Shown: piece by piece, positions 50,265 through 61,399 of the stretch
Layout: every line of letters begins with the position of its first letter
Position numbering within the stretch: the stretch's first letter is position 1
Origin: Erythrophleum ivorense
Taxonomy: Eukaryota; Streptophyta; Magnoliopsida; Fabales; Fabaceae
Reading direction: 5' to 3'
Assembly: GCA_026724425.1 (NCBI GenBank)
Contig: JAIUCV010000282.1
Coordinates: 186,001 to 250,000, forward strand
Length of the DNA: 64,000 nucleotides
The notes under the pieces: generated by a model
What the model saw: only the letters and a program-made list of their open reading frames with translations
Told to the model about the DNA's origin: nothing
Databases searched by the model: none
Made by a program: the position numbers and the translations under genes

Positions 50265-52209
50265 CTATTTATCTAGATTCATTGAGCTGGTCGACTTGAA
50301 ATATTGCTGCTTGAAGGTAAATGTCCCTAATAGAATTAAAAAAAAGACGATAAGTATTGTTTATTCTTAGAAATAGGAAAGAAACTGTTATATACCTGCT
50401 GGTGTAATGTGGACAACAAGGCAGCAACTTGTGCACGAACTTTATCCTGCACTTGTTGGACCATCTAAGATCGCTCTTGTTGGAGCTTCTGTGCAAATTC
50501 TTCTTACATTTTTTACTCCATTTCTTCGCGCTCTTGTGCCATATGGGCACAATCCTCCTCCCGTTCTTGTTTCATTTCTTCTCGGACTTGTTCTATTGCA
50601 GATGACACCCTATAGTCCATGTCAACTTGGTCAATGGGTCTCTCTTTTAAGGGTTTCTTCCCATAACCCTTTCCACGAACAAACCTAACCGTGCACCCAA
50701 TACAGTAGATAAAATTTCATCTCCAGTCATGCGAGATTCAACTTCAGATGATTGTTGTCAAACAACAAGCTCATGTAGACAACCCTTCAATTTAATTAAC
50801 AAATTAAAAAACACATACAATAAATTATAATTAAGCAAAGATAAAAAATTAAAAGATGTTGAAAAGTTACATGAATCTCTTGTGACTTGGGATCAGCCCA
50901 CTCTATCTCCCCATCCTTTGTACGACGAGTGTGTTGTGCCTCCCATACCACATCAGGTCCTGTTGGTTCACCAGTAATGGGATCCCTCTAGAATATTTTG
51001 TAAATAGCATTATTTCATCTTATAATAGAGAAAAAAAATTCTTATATAGAAGTACACTGGTAAATAAAAAATGAAGAGTCCATCCTTACTAGACTATGCT
51101 CTACCTCCGCAAACGACCGCGTGCCACATGTATGCTTAGTTACTTGCTTTCCTCTATTTAGTTTATTTTTATTACTCATCACCTACAAGTGGATAAAAAT
51201 ATTTATTATTATTTAAAGATAGTTATGAGAATTGTATATAATGAAACAAGGTCAAACTATATTATAGAACAAGAGTACATTACCTTAAAATCTTCAGTAG
51301 CCTAATGCTGGAGCAACCACTCCCAATCTATAGGATGCACATCAGCCAATCGAATTGCACGCCTATCTTCATCTGTATCTAGAAATTTGACAAGATCATG
51401 TAACTTTGTCTTCCAACTCCTAAACAATCTCCGTAAAGTGCTAAGAGTGAAGTGCTTCATCAACGACTCAGCTTGACCTTCTCATTGTTCAAATTTATCC
51501 TACAGACCACAAACATAAATAGTTATAGTTACATATGTAAAGGGTTTAAAATTAATAAAACAATTTAGTTTGTATAACTATCTATACACAAACATATTAC
51601 CTTAACTTTTAACCACATAATATCCCCATATTTTTCTTATTGGGCAAGCCAATCACCATCTCTAAATAAACAAGTGGTCTGAACCACCAAGCCACAATAA
51701 CTAGAGAACTCTCAAGCGCCATCTCCAACAGCCCGCTCGAAGTCTTCAGGGATGTCAATAATAATCTTTCTACCATGTTTTGTCTTCAAATCAACAGATA
51801 TACACTTGTATTTCCCTCGTCCTTTCTTAATAGTGCTATAAGAAGCTGAATAAGACATGTAGGTTATAAAAAATCATTATAGTTAGATAGACATATGTGT
51901 GTGTGTGTGTGTGTGCATGTGAGGGGGGAGAAAAAAAATAAACCATAATTAAACAAAATCTAAAGGTGATTATACCTACACTACTCTGGTTCAGTGATGG
52001 CTGCATGGGTGGAGAATCTTCGTGTTCTTGTTGTGTCACAGATGGTGGTAGTGTGGGTGGAGTAGACTCCCTACTCTCAGAAACATTCCCTATGACAAGT
52101 TGTGGTGGTGATGTCACATCACCTATGTGGTCGCGTCTCAACTGACCACTACCACGCCCATTCTCTCTTCCCCCCTTCCTCCAACCCTGCCACGTCCACC
52201 ACTTGACAT
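50265..52209 (-). pseudogene. CACTA second gene remnant (Transposase_24-type, TnpA-like)
   Basis: Starts at ATG 52209-52207 with a Gly/Arg-rich N-terminus. A frame change in the G run at about 52176 moves it to the frame with 'ENGRGSGQLRRD'. Later exons give a segment with 'IIIDIPEDFERAVGDG' (51700-51850), the core 'LMKHFTLSTLRRLFRSWKTK' (about 51370-51500), a 'KHTCGTRSFAEVEH'-type segment (51090-51170), 'TGEPTGPDVVWEAQHTRR' (50900-50990), and a C-terminal coiled-coil region (50407-50790). Several in-frame stops are present (for example near 51713 and 51490). Family members are thought to bind the subterminal repeats next door. This copy is dead. Confidence 0.8.
51896..51914. repeat. (GT)n microsatellite in an intron of the CACTA second gene
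   Basis: A short tgtg run followed by a G-rich stretch. Confidence 0.85.
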
Positions 52210-52319
52210 TTTCTGCAAAATTGTAAATAAGATGTGAGATATAGTAGTTTGAATTCAAATGCTAACTTGAATATATAAACATCAGGTAATATGTTTGTAA
52301 GTACACTACCAAAAAACAT

Positions 52320-54190
52320 TTAATCTAAGCTATAAGTAGAATCATTTGTGTCATTTACATCATCATCATCAAGTATGTCCTCCTTATCTTCTTTATTAGT
52401 GGACATATCTTCATCAAGTATGTCTTCTCCATCTTCTTTATCAGTGGATACATCCTCATCATTATCATCAATGAATTCATCCACCTCAGCAATTACATTT
52501 GGCCCACTTGGTCGAGGGCGTTCACTTGAGTAGTTTATTGTTTCTGGTTGAATGTCATCCCTATGAAGGCAAACCACTAGGTTAATGCCTACATCACCAC
52601 TAGTAGTCAAATCTACTTCAATTTCAATCTACTGATAAGCCTCATCGCTTGATAATTCTTCATTGCCCCCATCTACGCCATCATTAGTCATCTTTGGCAT
52701 ATTAAACAAGTCACAAGGATTTGTTTTTACAACAACAAGCCAATTTGAGTTACAATTGTCCTCTAGGTAAAATACCTATTCTGCTTGAGATGCCAAGATA
52801 AATGGTTCATTTGAGTTCAATGAGTATTGGGTGTTGACACTTGTAATTCCATATTTGTCCACCTTGTATCCTCTTCCTAAATGACCCACATCCCACCAAT
52901 GACACTTAAAGAGATACACTTTCTTATTCCCAATGTATGACAATTCATATATATCTTTTAAATACAATAATACTCTTTTGTCTCATTTGAATCATCACCC
53001 CTCACAAGGGCTCCACTATTCTGTGTTCTTCTACCAGAGGCTCGGTCTTGAGTGTGAAATCTAAATCCATTCACCATAAATGTGGAATAACGATGGACCA
53101 TTTTTAGCGGTCTAACTCCAAGGCTTTTAAGGTCATCACTTGCATCACCTCGTGCACTTAACTCTAAAACCTATAAAAGACAACATGTATGAATATCATA
53201 ATGTTTAATCTAACTAATAGAAACACGAGGTCAAAACATACTTGTGCACGAAACCATTCTGGGAACTCCGCAACCATTGAAGCTTGTGTTTCAGTCTCCA
53301 TCTTGTGCTTCCTGCAATGTATGATCTACTTAATTAAAGGTGATAATAGAAAATTTTTTAGGTCGGCAATGGCTAATTCCTAAAACTTACTCAATAAATG
53401 GCCAGATGTCTTCACAAGTTTGAAACACGTACAAACAAGCTTGATTAAACTCTATATTTGATAGAAAAATTGATTTATAACGTCCCCTCGCCTATCCACT
53501 TGGATTGAAGATAGACATCTTATCATGTTCCATATGTCCATCATCATTCTTAGGAGGTCTATTGAACTTAGTTGGGACATTTTTCAGATAACGTGAACAA
53601 AAAGTAAGGCATTCATCAGCTAAGTAACCTTCAGCGATTGAACCTTCTAGACGAGCCTTGTTGCGAACATAAGTTTTTAATATTCGCAAGTACCTACATT
53701 AGTATGAATAAGGTCAGACATTTTTTTAAATAATGGAAAAAATATCATAGCTTAAGGTCAACTTTACCTCTCAATAGGATACATCCATCAATATTGGACA
53801 GGTCTACCAAGCTTAGCCTCTCTTGCTAAGTGAACAAGCAAATGAACCATGATATTAAAGAAGGCAGGTGGAAACACCATTTCTAATTTGCACAATGTGA
53901 TTGTAATTTGGGTTTCTAAGACATCAAGATCTTCAATTCTCAAGCACTTTGAACATAAGTTCTTAAAAAATTTTCCCAACTCTATTATAGGTTCTGACAC
54001 TTCATTAGGTAACAAACCATGTATTGCAAGTAAAAATCTGTCTTGTAATAATACATGGTGGTCATGGCATTTCAACCTAGATATTTTTCGTTCATGGACA
54101 TTAACGCACCTTGAAATGTTTGAAGAGAAGGAGTCTGGTACCTTTAATTTAGCCAAGAAGTCATAAACTTTTTCCTTCTCTTGTCTTGAC
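52320..54190 (-). pseudogene. C-terminal half of the CACTA main transposase (DUF4218-DUF4216)
   Basis: Minus-strand exons give, in order, a DUF4218 domain at about 53490-54190 (motifs 'LETQITITLCKLEMVFPPAF', 'HLLVHLAREAKLG' and 'RNKARLEGSIAEGYLADECL'), a linker near 53240-53480, and a DUF4216 domain at about 52720-53150 ('VYLFKCHWWDVGHLGRGYK'). An acidic tail follows (52320-52610) with two copies of a 'STDKEDGEDILDEDM'-like repeat. Stops occur within it, for example near 53490 and 52632. The domain order is that of plant CACTA TNPD-type transposases, which cut and join element ends. The upstream catalytic Transposase_21 region is missing because the gene is cut at 54190. Confidence 0.85.
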
Positions 54191-54395
54191 TGTAAAGTCC
54201 CACATCAGATAGGAAGGTCCTGGGCTAAGGCCTTATAAGTGGGGGCGAAGCTTCTCCCACCAGACGCACATTTTCCTTAAGCGAAGGTTGGGTAACCAAG
54301 CCCTTGAAGCTCGGAAGGCAATAAAACCCTTGGGAAGGCTGAGTCAAAGACCCACGAACTAGGGGACAATATGTCTAGTGGCTCTGTAAGTGTAT
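54191..54395 (+). repeat. Short TRIM-like LTR or LTR fragment at the 5' end of the gypsy element
   Basis: Begins TGTAAAGTCCCACATCAG, the typical opening of many short plant LTRs. It contains a TATA-like 'ccttataagtggggg' near 54229 and ends just before TGGTATCAGAGC. It does not resemble the start or end of the long LTRs (TGTAACAACC...GGTGTTACA) elsewhere in the window. Its end, 'gtaagtgtat', is not a clean ...CA. Confidence 0.6.
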
Positions 54396-54407
54396 TGGTA
54401 TCAGAGC
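54396..54407 (+). other. Primer-binding site, initiator-Met tRNA
   Basis: TGGTATCAGAGC is a perfect complement of the 3' end of plant initiator methionine tRNA. It is shared by many gypsy, copia and TRIM elements. Confidence 0.9.
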
Positions 54408-54550
54408 AAAGGTTCAGGCTCTCATTGTGGGTTATAGCTTGTGTTTGTGAGTTGCCAAGATGTATATGAACTTGTTTATAGATGATTGAGTGTATGGCAG
54501 TGGCATGTGTCCTTATTATGTACTAAAACATGTTTATATGTTTCAGAAAG

Positions 54551-55660
54551 ATGGTAGACACGCGCCAAGGTAGAGGTAGAGGAAGAGGTAGGCCTCCCAG
54601 AGCAGCTCAGGCTAATGAAGCCGGGCCTAGTGATCCAGTTGCTGGAGCCTTACAGTCTATTATGGCTCGCCTGGATCAGCAGCAGGCCGTTATTATGCAG
54701 TTACAGGAACGGCTTGCTGAGAGAGATAGCCAGGGCCCTACACCTCCTCCTCCTCAACCACCTCTACACTCAGATTATCCCGAGCACTCAAGGGCGACTC
54801 TTACAGATGCGTAGCCACACATACAGGCTGTGGCTTTGATTCCACCAGCTCAGAAAAGTGATCACATAGTTCAAAAAATTCGGGCCTCCCACCTTTGATG
54901 GTGAGATGAACGCAGATAAAGCTGAGGCCTGGATTATGGAGCTAGAGCAGATCTTCGAAGTGATGGAGTGCACGTCTGAGCAAAAAGCCAAGATGGCTGT
55001 ATTCCAATTACAGAAAGAAGCAATTTACTAGTGGAGGGGCACTGAGCCTATTCTGAGAGCGAGGAATGCCTCGATCACCTGGGAGGCATTCCACGAGAAG
55101 TATTTTCCTGATTCCATCAGAGATGAGAAGAAGTCAGAATTTATCCTGTTTAGGCAATTTCTGGGGATGTCCGTGGACCAGTACGTAACGAAGTTTGTTG
55201 AGCTCTCCAGATATTCCTCATACCTACAGAGACATCATGATGAGAGATGAAGGGCAGATAGGTTAGAGAAAGGCTTGCTCCCTGAGATCCGAGATCGGGT
55301 AGTGCCACAGAGAATCAGGCACTTCAACACCCTTGTAGAAGTATGTAGAGTGACAGAAACGAATCTCATAATGATGTAGCCTACCTCCAGTGCCAGACCA
55401 CCTCTTCCCCTCCCTGAGCCCAAGAGATCTAGAGATGGTTCCCAGCTTGCAGTGATGAGCCGTAGAGGCGGAAAGAGTTAGTGAAACCAAAGGGGCAAGA
55501 GAAGGAGGACTCAGTCCAGTAAAAGTAGTGTTCTACCTATCATATGTCCCCAGTGTGGCAAGAATCATGGTACCAGACCGTGTTGTGTGGGGTAGAACGT
55601 GTGTTTTAGATGTGGCAGGCCAGGGCATATAGCCAGAGATTACACCCAGGCTTCTCCATA
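54551..55660 (+). pseudogene. Gypsy gag (capsid and zinc knuckle), disrupted
   Basis: Starts at ATG 54551 with an Arg/Gly-rich N-terminus and a Pro-rich linker. A stop at about 54812 and a frame change follow. The retrotransposon gag capsid domain is readable at about 54880-55370 ('FPPDSIR'-like and 'EFILFRQFLGMSVDQYVTKF' stretches), with stops near 55030, 55248 and 55377. A zinc knuckle region at 55548-55655 has 'CPQCGKNHGTRPC' and a second knuckle 'CFRCGRPGHIARDY', whose last Cys is replaced by Tyr. Gag normally forms the particle that packages element RNA; this copy is not translatable as a whole. Confidence 0.85.
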
Positions 55661-55691
55661 GGCCCCTCTACAGATCACACAGCCGAGGGAG

Positions 55692-58399
55692 ATGGCTCCT
55701 CCTCCCAGACCACAGACCCAAGGTAGAGTCTTTGCCCTATCACAGCAGGAGGCTAGCCAGTCCCCGAGTCTGATCCAATGTACTATTAAGATAAATGAGT
55801 TTTCTGTAACTGCCTTATTTGATTCGGGCACTAGCCACTCTTTCATATCATATGATTGTGTTAGGAGGTTGGGTCTGAGTATGCATATATTGCCATGTGA
55901 GTTACGTGTATCCACCCCCACTGGAAACTGAGCCATCACTTCCCATGTTTGCTTGAATTGTGTGATCCAATTTAATCATTGCCTGACCACCCTTAATTTG
56001 ATTTGTATGCCCCTCATTGATATTGATGTGATCATTGGTATGAACTGGATGTCTGCAAATAACGTCACACTAGATTGTAGCCACAAGTATATTACTTTAC
56101 CTGAGTATGGGACTGTGCCTAGTACTAGGGCTGAATTATCTGTCATGACCACCTCCCAAGCTGAGAAATCTCTAGGGTGTGGTTGTCAGAGGTATTTGAT
56201 TTTCTTTTCAGTCCAAGTTGAGGTAGAAGAGGGTATAGATGAGATTCTTGTAGTGAGAGAGTTCCCAAAGGTATTTCCTAAGGAGATTAGTGGACTGCCC
56301 CCAAAGAGAGAGGTTGAGTTTCCTATAGCCATTGCACTTGGGGCAAGTCCAGTGTCTAAGGCCCTGTATAGAATGGCTCCCACCGATTTAGCAGAGCTTA
56401 AGAAATAGATAGAAGAGCTGTTAGAGAAGGGTTTCATTAGATCTAGTGTCTCACCATGGAGAGCTCCAGTCCTATTTGTAAAGAAGAAGGACGGAAGCCT
56501 TAGGCTATGTATAGATTACCGAGAACTCAATAAAATCACCATTAAGAATAAGTACCCTCTCCCTCGCATAGATGACCTCCTAGATCAGTTAGTAGGAGCC
56601 TCAGTATTTTCCAAGATAGACCTCAGGTTGGGATATCATCAACTCAGGATAAAGGCTAAAGATATTCCCAAGACAGCCTTTAGAGCTAGATACGGGCACT
56701 ATGAATTCTTAGTTATGCTTTTCGGGTTGACGAATGTACCCACGGTTTTTATGGATTACATGAATAGAGTTTTCAGGCCATATTTAGACAAGTTCATAGT
56801 AGTCTTCATAGATGACATCCTCATCTACTCGAAAAGTAGAGAGGAACATGAGCAACACCTGAGATTAGCCCTAGAGACCTTGAAAGAGAAACAGTTGTAT
56901 GCTAAATTTAGTAAATGTGATTTCTGGCTCATTAAGGTTCCATTTATTGGTCATGTGATCTCCCAAGTAGGGGTTGCAGTAGATCCCCATAAGGTAGAGG
57001 CAGTATTACAATGGGAGACACCTAGAATAGTGACAGAGATTAAGAGCTTTCTAGGTTTGGCAGGGTATTATAGGAGGTTCATTCAGGGCTTTTCTCAAAT
57101 AGCGATGCCACTGACCCAGCTTACTAGAAAGAATGTGCCGTTTGTGTGGAATGAGAAATACGAGAGTAGTTTCCAAGAGTTTAAACACAAGTTGACCACG
57201 GCTCTAGTTCTAGTACTCCCTAACCCTAAAGAAACTTTTGTCGTGTACAGTGATGCCTCTAAGAAAGGGTTAGGATGTGTACTTATGCAGAAAGGCCGAG
57301 TAGTAGCTTATGCTTCTAGGCAGTTGAAATCTCATGTGGAAAACTACCCCACACATGACTTAGAGTTAGCCGCAGTGGTATTTGCTCTGAAAATATGGAG
57401 ACACTACTTATATGGGGCAGCAATAGAAATTTACAGCGACCACAAGAGTCTTAAATATTTATTTGAACAGAAGGAGCTAAATATGAGGCAACGAAGATGG
57501 TTAGAATTTCTGAAAGATTATGAGTTCACATTGAAATACCATCCTGGCAAGGCTAATATGGTAACTGATGCCCTGAGTAGAAAATCCATACATGTGGCTT
57601 GTATGATGATCAGAGAGCAGGAATTGATTGAGAGATTCAGAGACATGAGTCTCTTATGTGAGGTGTGTTTAGGAAAATTATTAATGAGTGAGACCCGAAT
57701 AGAAAATGACTTGAGGGATCAGATAAGAGAAGCCTAGCAAGCAGACGACCATGTAAAGAAGATTAGAGCCCAGATAACCTAGGTTAATGTCCAAGAGTTC
57801 AATCTGTCTAAGGATAACATAGTGGGGTACAAGGATAGGCTGTATGTGCCTAGGAACACTGAGATCAAAGAAAAGATACTAGATGAGGCACATAAGAGTA
57901 GATACACCATCCATTTGGGCAGTAATAAAATGTACCATGATTTGAAGAAAATATTCTGGTGGCCCGGGATGAAAACAAACATAGCAGAGTATGTCTCTCC
58001 AATGTTTGGTATGCCAAAGAGTAAAAATAGAACATCAGAAACCTGCTGGGTTACTTCAGCCCCTAGAAAGGACCTATGTACTTTGATAAAGTAGGACATA
58101 TGGCATATAGACTAGCTCTTCCTCTGAACATAAGCCAAGTTCATAACGTCTTCCATGTTTCCCAATTGAAAAAGTACTAGCCCAACCCCTCACATGTCAT
58201 AGAATATGAGAATATGCAGTTATAGGATGATCTATCATATATAGTATTACCAGATTGGATTGTGGATGTTAGACTCAAGCGGTTACGGAATAAGATGATA
58301 CCGCTGGTGAAAGTGATTTGGAAGGGATTGTCTCCCGAGGAAGACACCTGGGAATTAGAAGATGATATAAGGAAGAAATATCCAGAACTCTTCCCATGA
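55692..58399 (+). pseudogene. Gypsy pol (protease, RT, RNase H, partial integrase, chromodomain-like tail)
   Basis: The protease has 'ALFDSGTSHSFIS' (D-S-G near 55821). The reverse transcriptase runs from about 56440 to 57000 with the active-site 'VFIDDILIYS' near 56804; a TAG at 56406-56408 lies just upstream. RNase H spans about 57235-57590 with 'VVYSDASKKGLGCVL'. The integrase HHCC region is at 57880-58020, but its second Cys pair is lost ('YVSPMFGMPK' where the family has C-X2-C). Right after the 'SAPRKDLCT' segment (about 58085) the sequence jumps to the C-terminal 'AYRLALPLNISQVHNVFHVS' region, so the whole D,D-35-E core is missing. A chromodomain-like tail with 'DTWELEDDIRKKYPELFP' ends at the TGA at 58397-58399. 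The RT and RNase H frame (56628-57737) is long and open, but the element cannot integrate. Confidence 0.9.
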
Positions 58400-58436
58400 G
58401 GTATGTTATTTAAATTTTGAGGACGAAATTTCTTTT

Positions 58437-58449
58437 AAGGAGGGTGGAA
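58437..58449 (+). other. Polypurine tract of the gypsy element
   Basis: aaggagggtggaa lies immediately before the LTR start TGTAACAACC. A decayed equivalent lies at 9779-9790. Confidence 0.9.
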
Positions 58450-60794
58450 TGTAACAACCAGAAAAAAAGAAAAAAAAAGTTAGAAAATTTTTGAATGGCT
58501 GAAAATTTTCTAAGTCTACTAGCCATAGCGGGAAATGGCCTAGCTATAGCGAATGTACCTGTTCGTTATAACGAGAAATGGTCTAGTTATAGCGAGAGTG
58601 CCTTCTAACTATAGCGAGTGCGGGCATCCCATACAAAAATCAAGGAGCTGCTCGTCGTAGCGTACACCGTAGCGAAGGCAAGGGTCTGGGACTGATACGT
58701 GCTCTCCGTAGCGAGGCTTATTCTTCGCTATAGCAAGGGTTAGTCTGAAAAAACGTGAAAAAAGAGAATTTGACTTCTTAAAGAGTCTAGATTCATTCCT
58801 CTTCTTTTAACTGACCTAAGCCTCAACCAAAGGAGAGAAAAGAGCTATGGATAGAGAGAGAAACCTAGAGGAGGAAGGAAGACCAAGAAAAAGGTAAGAT
58901 TTGCATGATTTTTCTTCTTAGCATGTTGTTTTTCTCTCTTTGCCCTCTCTTCCTATGGTTTTGGTTATTGAAGTAGTTAGGCTTTGAGCTTGGTTCAAAA
59001 GAGGGAGAGTGGAAAACCCCTTTTGAAGAAGACCAAAACTCATATATCTTTACTTTTTCTTCTTCGCTTTCCTTTCTTGAGAGCTTGAGAGAGGAAGAAG
59101 AGCTAGTGGAATTCTAGAAAGAGAAACCTTAGTTTCTCTTCATGAATAAAGTGTTAAGAGAGTAATTTCATACTCTTTATGTGCCTAGGCTCAAGAGAAT
59201 TACTCCCATCTAGTGGTGATTGTGAAATCAAGAAGGGAAAAGACAAATTGAAAAGGAAGGCTTGTGTTAGCCTATAAGATAGCTCTCTCCACATTCTCTC
59301 ATGCATAGATGTGTACTTACATTGTCTTGCATGTGTGTATGTATGTTTTTAAACCATGAAAAGTATGCTAGCATGATGATGCCTTATGTATTTCAATGAT
59401 GTATTATGTGATTACTTTGGTTTGCTTGAGTATGGAAAAGCCAACAACCCTCTAGCCATGGTGAGGATGAGCCAAGAACCTTAAAGTTGATTGAGATAAA
59501 GTAAAGAGTCTCCCAAAAGTGAGGTTGACTCCCAAGAGTAAGGTTGAGTCTAAGAACCTCTTAAAGAATGGGTGAGGCAAGTCCAAAATCCACAAGTGAA
59601 TGGGTGAGGCTAATCCACTTGCTTGGCAAGCCTTTGTATGTTATGTATGGCCTACTCAAATGTTGAAAATACTTTTTTTATGATTTCACATGCTAATATG
59701 CCCCTGCATACATGTGTGAGACTAGTAATGCATGCTTTATGTATGATTGAATGAGAGATGAACTATTGAGATTCTTTGAATCTCACTCCCCCTCTCCACC
59801 ATCCTAACATGCTAGGTGGATTAAGTGAGACAAGAGATGAGAGCCACTAAGCTTGAAGCTAAAAATTTGGCAAAGAAGTTGTGAAATAGTTATGTTGTCA
59901 CTATTTTGTAGTTAAATTAAGAGATATACTCTAATGATATACATGATGTAGCACGTATAAATACTTATAAATGAATGTATTTGTCATATATGTATGAGAA
60001 TTAGAACCATCTTGAATGATGTAGCAAGTTTTGTTATGAATAGCAAGACCTTGGCATTATGTACATGGTGTATGTTTTGGTGTGAGAGAGTGAGTTTTGC
60101 AAATCTGGGTTGTTAGAAATTTGAACCATGTTTGATAGCCTATGTTGATGCTTTCCCATGTGCTCATAGAGCCTTAGAGGTAGGAGAAGCAAAGTTGAAC
60201 CCTAATAGCCCTCTTGTAACATAAAAACAGGTCACTTTGTCCCATGATATCCAAGTCTGACCAAATGACCTCTTCTTGCCTTGAAATTTGGCATGTGACT
60301 AGATCTTGTCTAAAGCTTTTTGGAAAGCTAAAGATCAGGTCATTTGGAGGTCTGTGGAATTTTCTACGATTTTTTAAAGTTGGTATCAGAAATTCGGATT
60401 TGCATAAGCACTGTTCATTTGGTCAGTTGTGAAATTGTGTCATCCGAGGGGCAAACATGGTCCAATGGCTACGAAATTTTATAGAAAGAAATTAGAAATT
60501 CACAGTGACTTGTAGAAACTAGAAGCACCTCATTTGGAGGTCTAGAAAGGAAGATATGCATTTTTGAAGTTTTTGCCCAGTATCAGTCATCTTGCCTGAC
60601 CAGAGGTACTGTTCCATCGATTTATGAGAGTTTGGCTTGATGAACTGATCTGGAGACATTTTTCCTATCTAGTTAACATCCACATATTTCCATATTAGTA
60701 TCATTTTCCTACATTGGATTTTTGTGGAATTAGTTAGACATTTTTGAAGTTCATATCAATAAACTGTGACAGCATCAGGACCCACTCCGACCTC
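58450..60794 (+). repeat. 3' LTR of the gypsy element, truncated at its far end
   Basis: Starts TGTAACAACC. It carries a CTATAGCGAG block at 58518-58745, a decayed minisatellite at 59450-59625, the 'gagattctttgaatctcactccc' block near 59769 and the 'cctcatttggaggtctag' block near 60528. Compared with the solo LTR 13653-16505 it stops at the point matching 14099, so the last 0.45 kb including the ...TTACA end is absent. It is inverted relative to the solo LTR. Confidence 0.9.
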
Positions 60795-60979
60795 ATTATA
60801 TTAGGTATCATTTGAATTTTAATCTCTCATCTTTTAATAATTGGTATTAGAATTAAAGGTTTTAATATTGTTTTGTATGAAAATTTTTTTCACTTCTGAT
60901 TCATCTACTATATCTATATGATGATTTGGATTTTGAATCTTGACATAAACTCAATTGATATTGAGAGAAATATATATAT

Positions 60980-61399
60980 ATCATGGCCTTATTTTGTATT
61001 CATTTTCCTAGTTTGCTGTCCAATCCTATATATTTCCAGCACCTAGTTCCATATATATCATAAATCACATTTTTATGTTTAGAAAGTATTACCTTGTTGC
61101 TCAAACAGTGACTATAGTGAGTTCTGAAGAGGAATTAAAGAACCAGGTCTTACATGCCAAGGTAGACTTGCACCCAAAAACAAAAGAAAAAACTGTCAGT
61201 AGGATTTCTTAGCAAATAGGAAATAGATGCATTAATTCTTCTATGTCAATGGATCTATATCTATATATATGTCTATATATATATATATGTGCACAGACCT
61301 TACCTATTGGAACTGAAAGCTCAAAAATTTTAATCACAGGAAACAAAACTATCATGGCCTTATTTTGTATTCATTTTCCTAGTTTACTATCTAATCTTA
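60980..61399. repeat. Pair of direct repeats (about 50 bp, 35 bp identical) 371 bp apart
   Basis: 'atcatggccttattttgtat' followed by 'tcattttcctagttt' occurs at 60980 and at 61351, and similarity continues about 15 bp further with mismatches. The intervening 320 bp is not repeated. Confidence 0.8.

Larger units (their letters stand above)
48860..54190 (-). mobile_element. CACTA (En/Spm) transposon, one end plus 3' halves of its genes; truncated
   Basis: The end CACTACAAAAAAA at 48860 is the canonical CACTA terminus. Next inward is a terminal array of AGTGGCGAC-type inverted repeats (48877-49760). Two minus-strand genes in the usual order follow: the Transposase_24-type second gene (50265-52209) and the C-terminal half of the main transposase (DUF4218 and DUF4216, 52320-54190). 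At 54190/54191 the sequence switches abruptly to a retrotransposon. The main transposase N-terminal part (Transpos_assoc and Transposase_21 domains) and the second CACTA end are not found after that retrotransposon. The element is therefore truncated and cannot move on its own. Confidence 0.9.
54191..60794 (+). mobile_element. Ty3/gypsy chromovirus-type element (Tekay/Del-like), chimeric ends, integrase core deleted
   Basis: From 5' to 3': a TRIM-like 205-bp sequence, a primer-binding site (54396-54407), gag (from 54551), protease, reverse transcriptase, RNase H, integrase zinc finger, a deletion of the integrase core, the integrase C-terminal and chromodomain-like tail, a polypurine tract (58437-58449), and a long 3' LTR (58450-60794). 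Reverse transcriptase precedes integrase, which defines gypsy. The long 3' LTR belongs to the same family as 1-2175 and 13653-16505, but no such LTR is present at the 5' side. The 3' LTR also lacks its last 0.45 kb relative to the solo copy. It joins CACTA sequence directly at 54190. Confidence 0.9.

Noticed and set aside
50407..50688. 93-residue plus-strand frame opposite the CACTA second gene
   Set aside because: It is the antisense shadow of the coiled-coil C-terminus of the Transposase_24-type gene.
54849..55423. Minus-strand frames across the gypsy gag
   Set aside because: They are antisense shadows of the broken gag frame.
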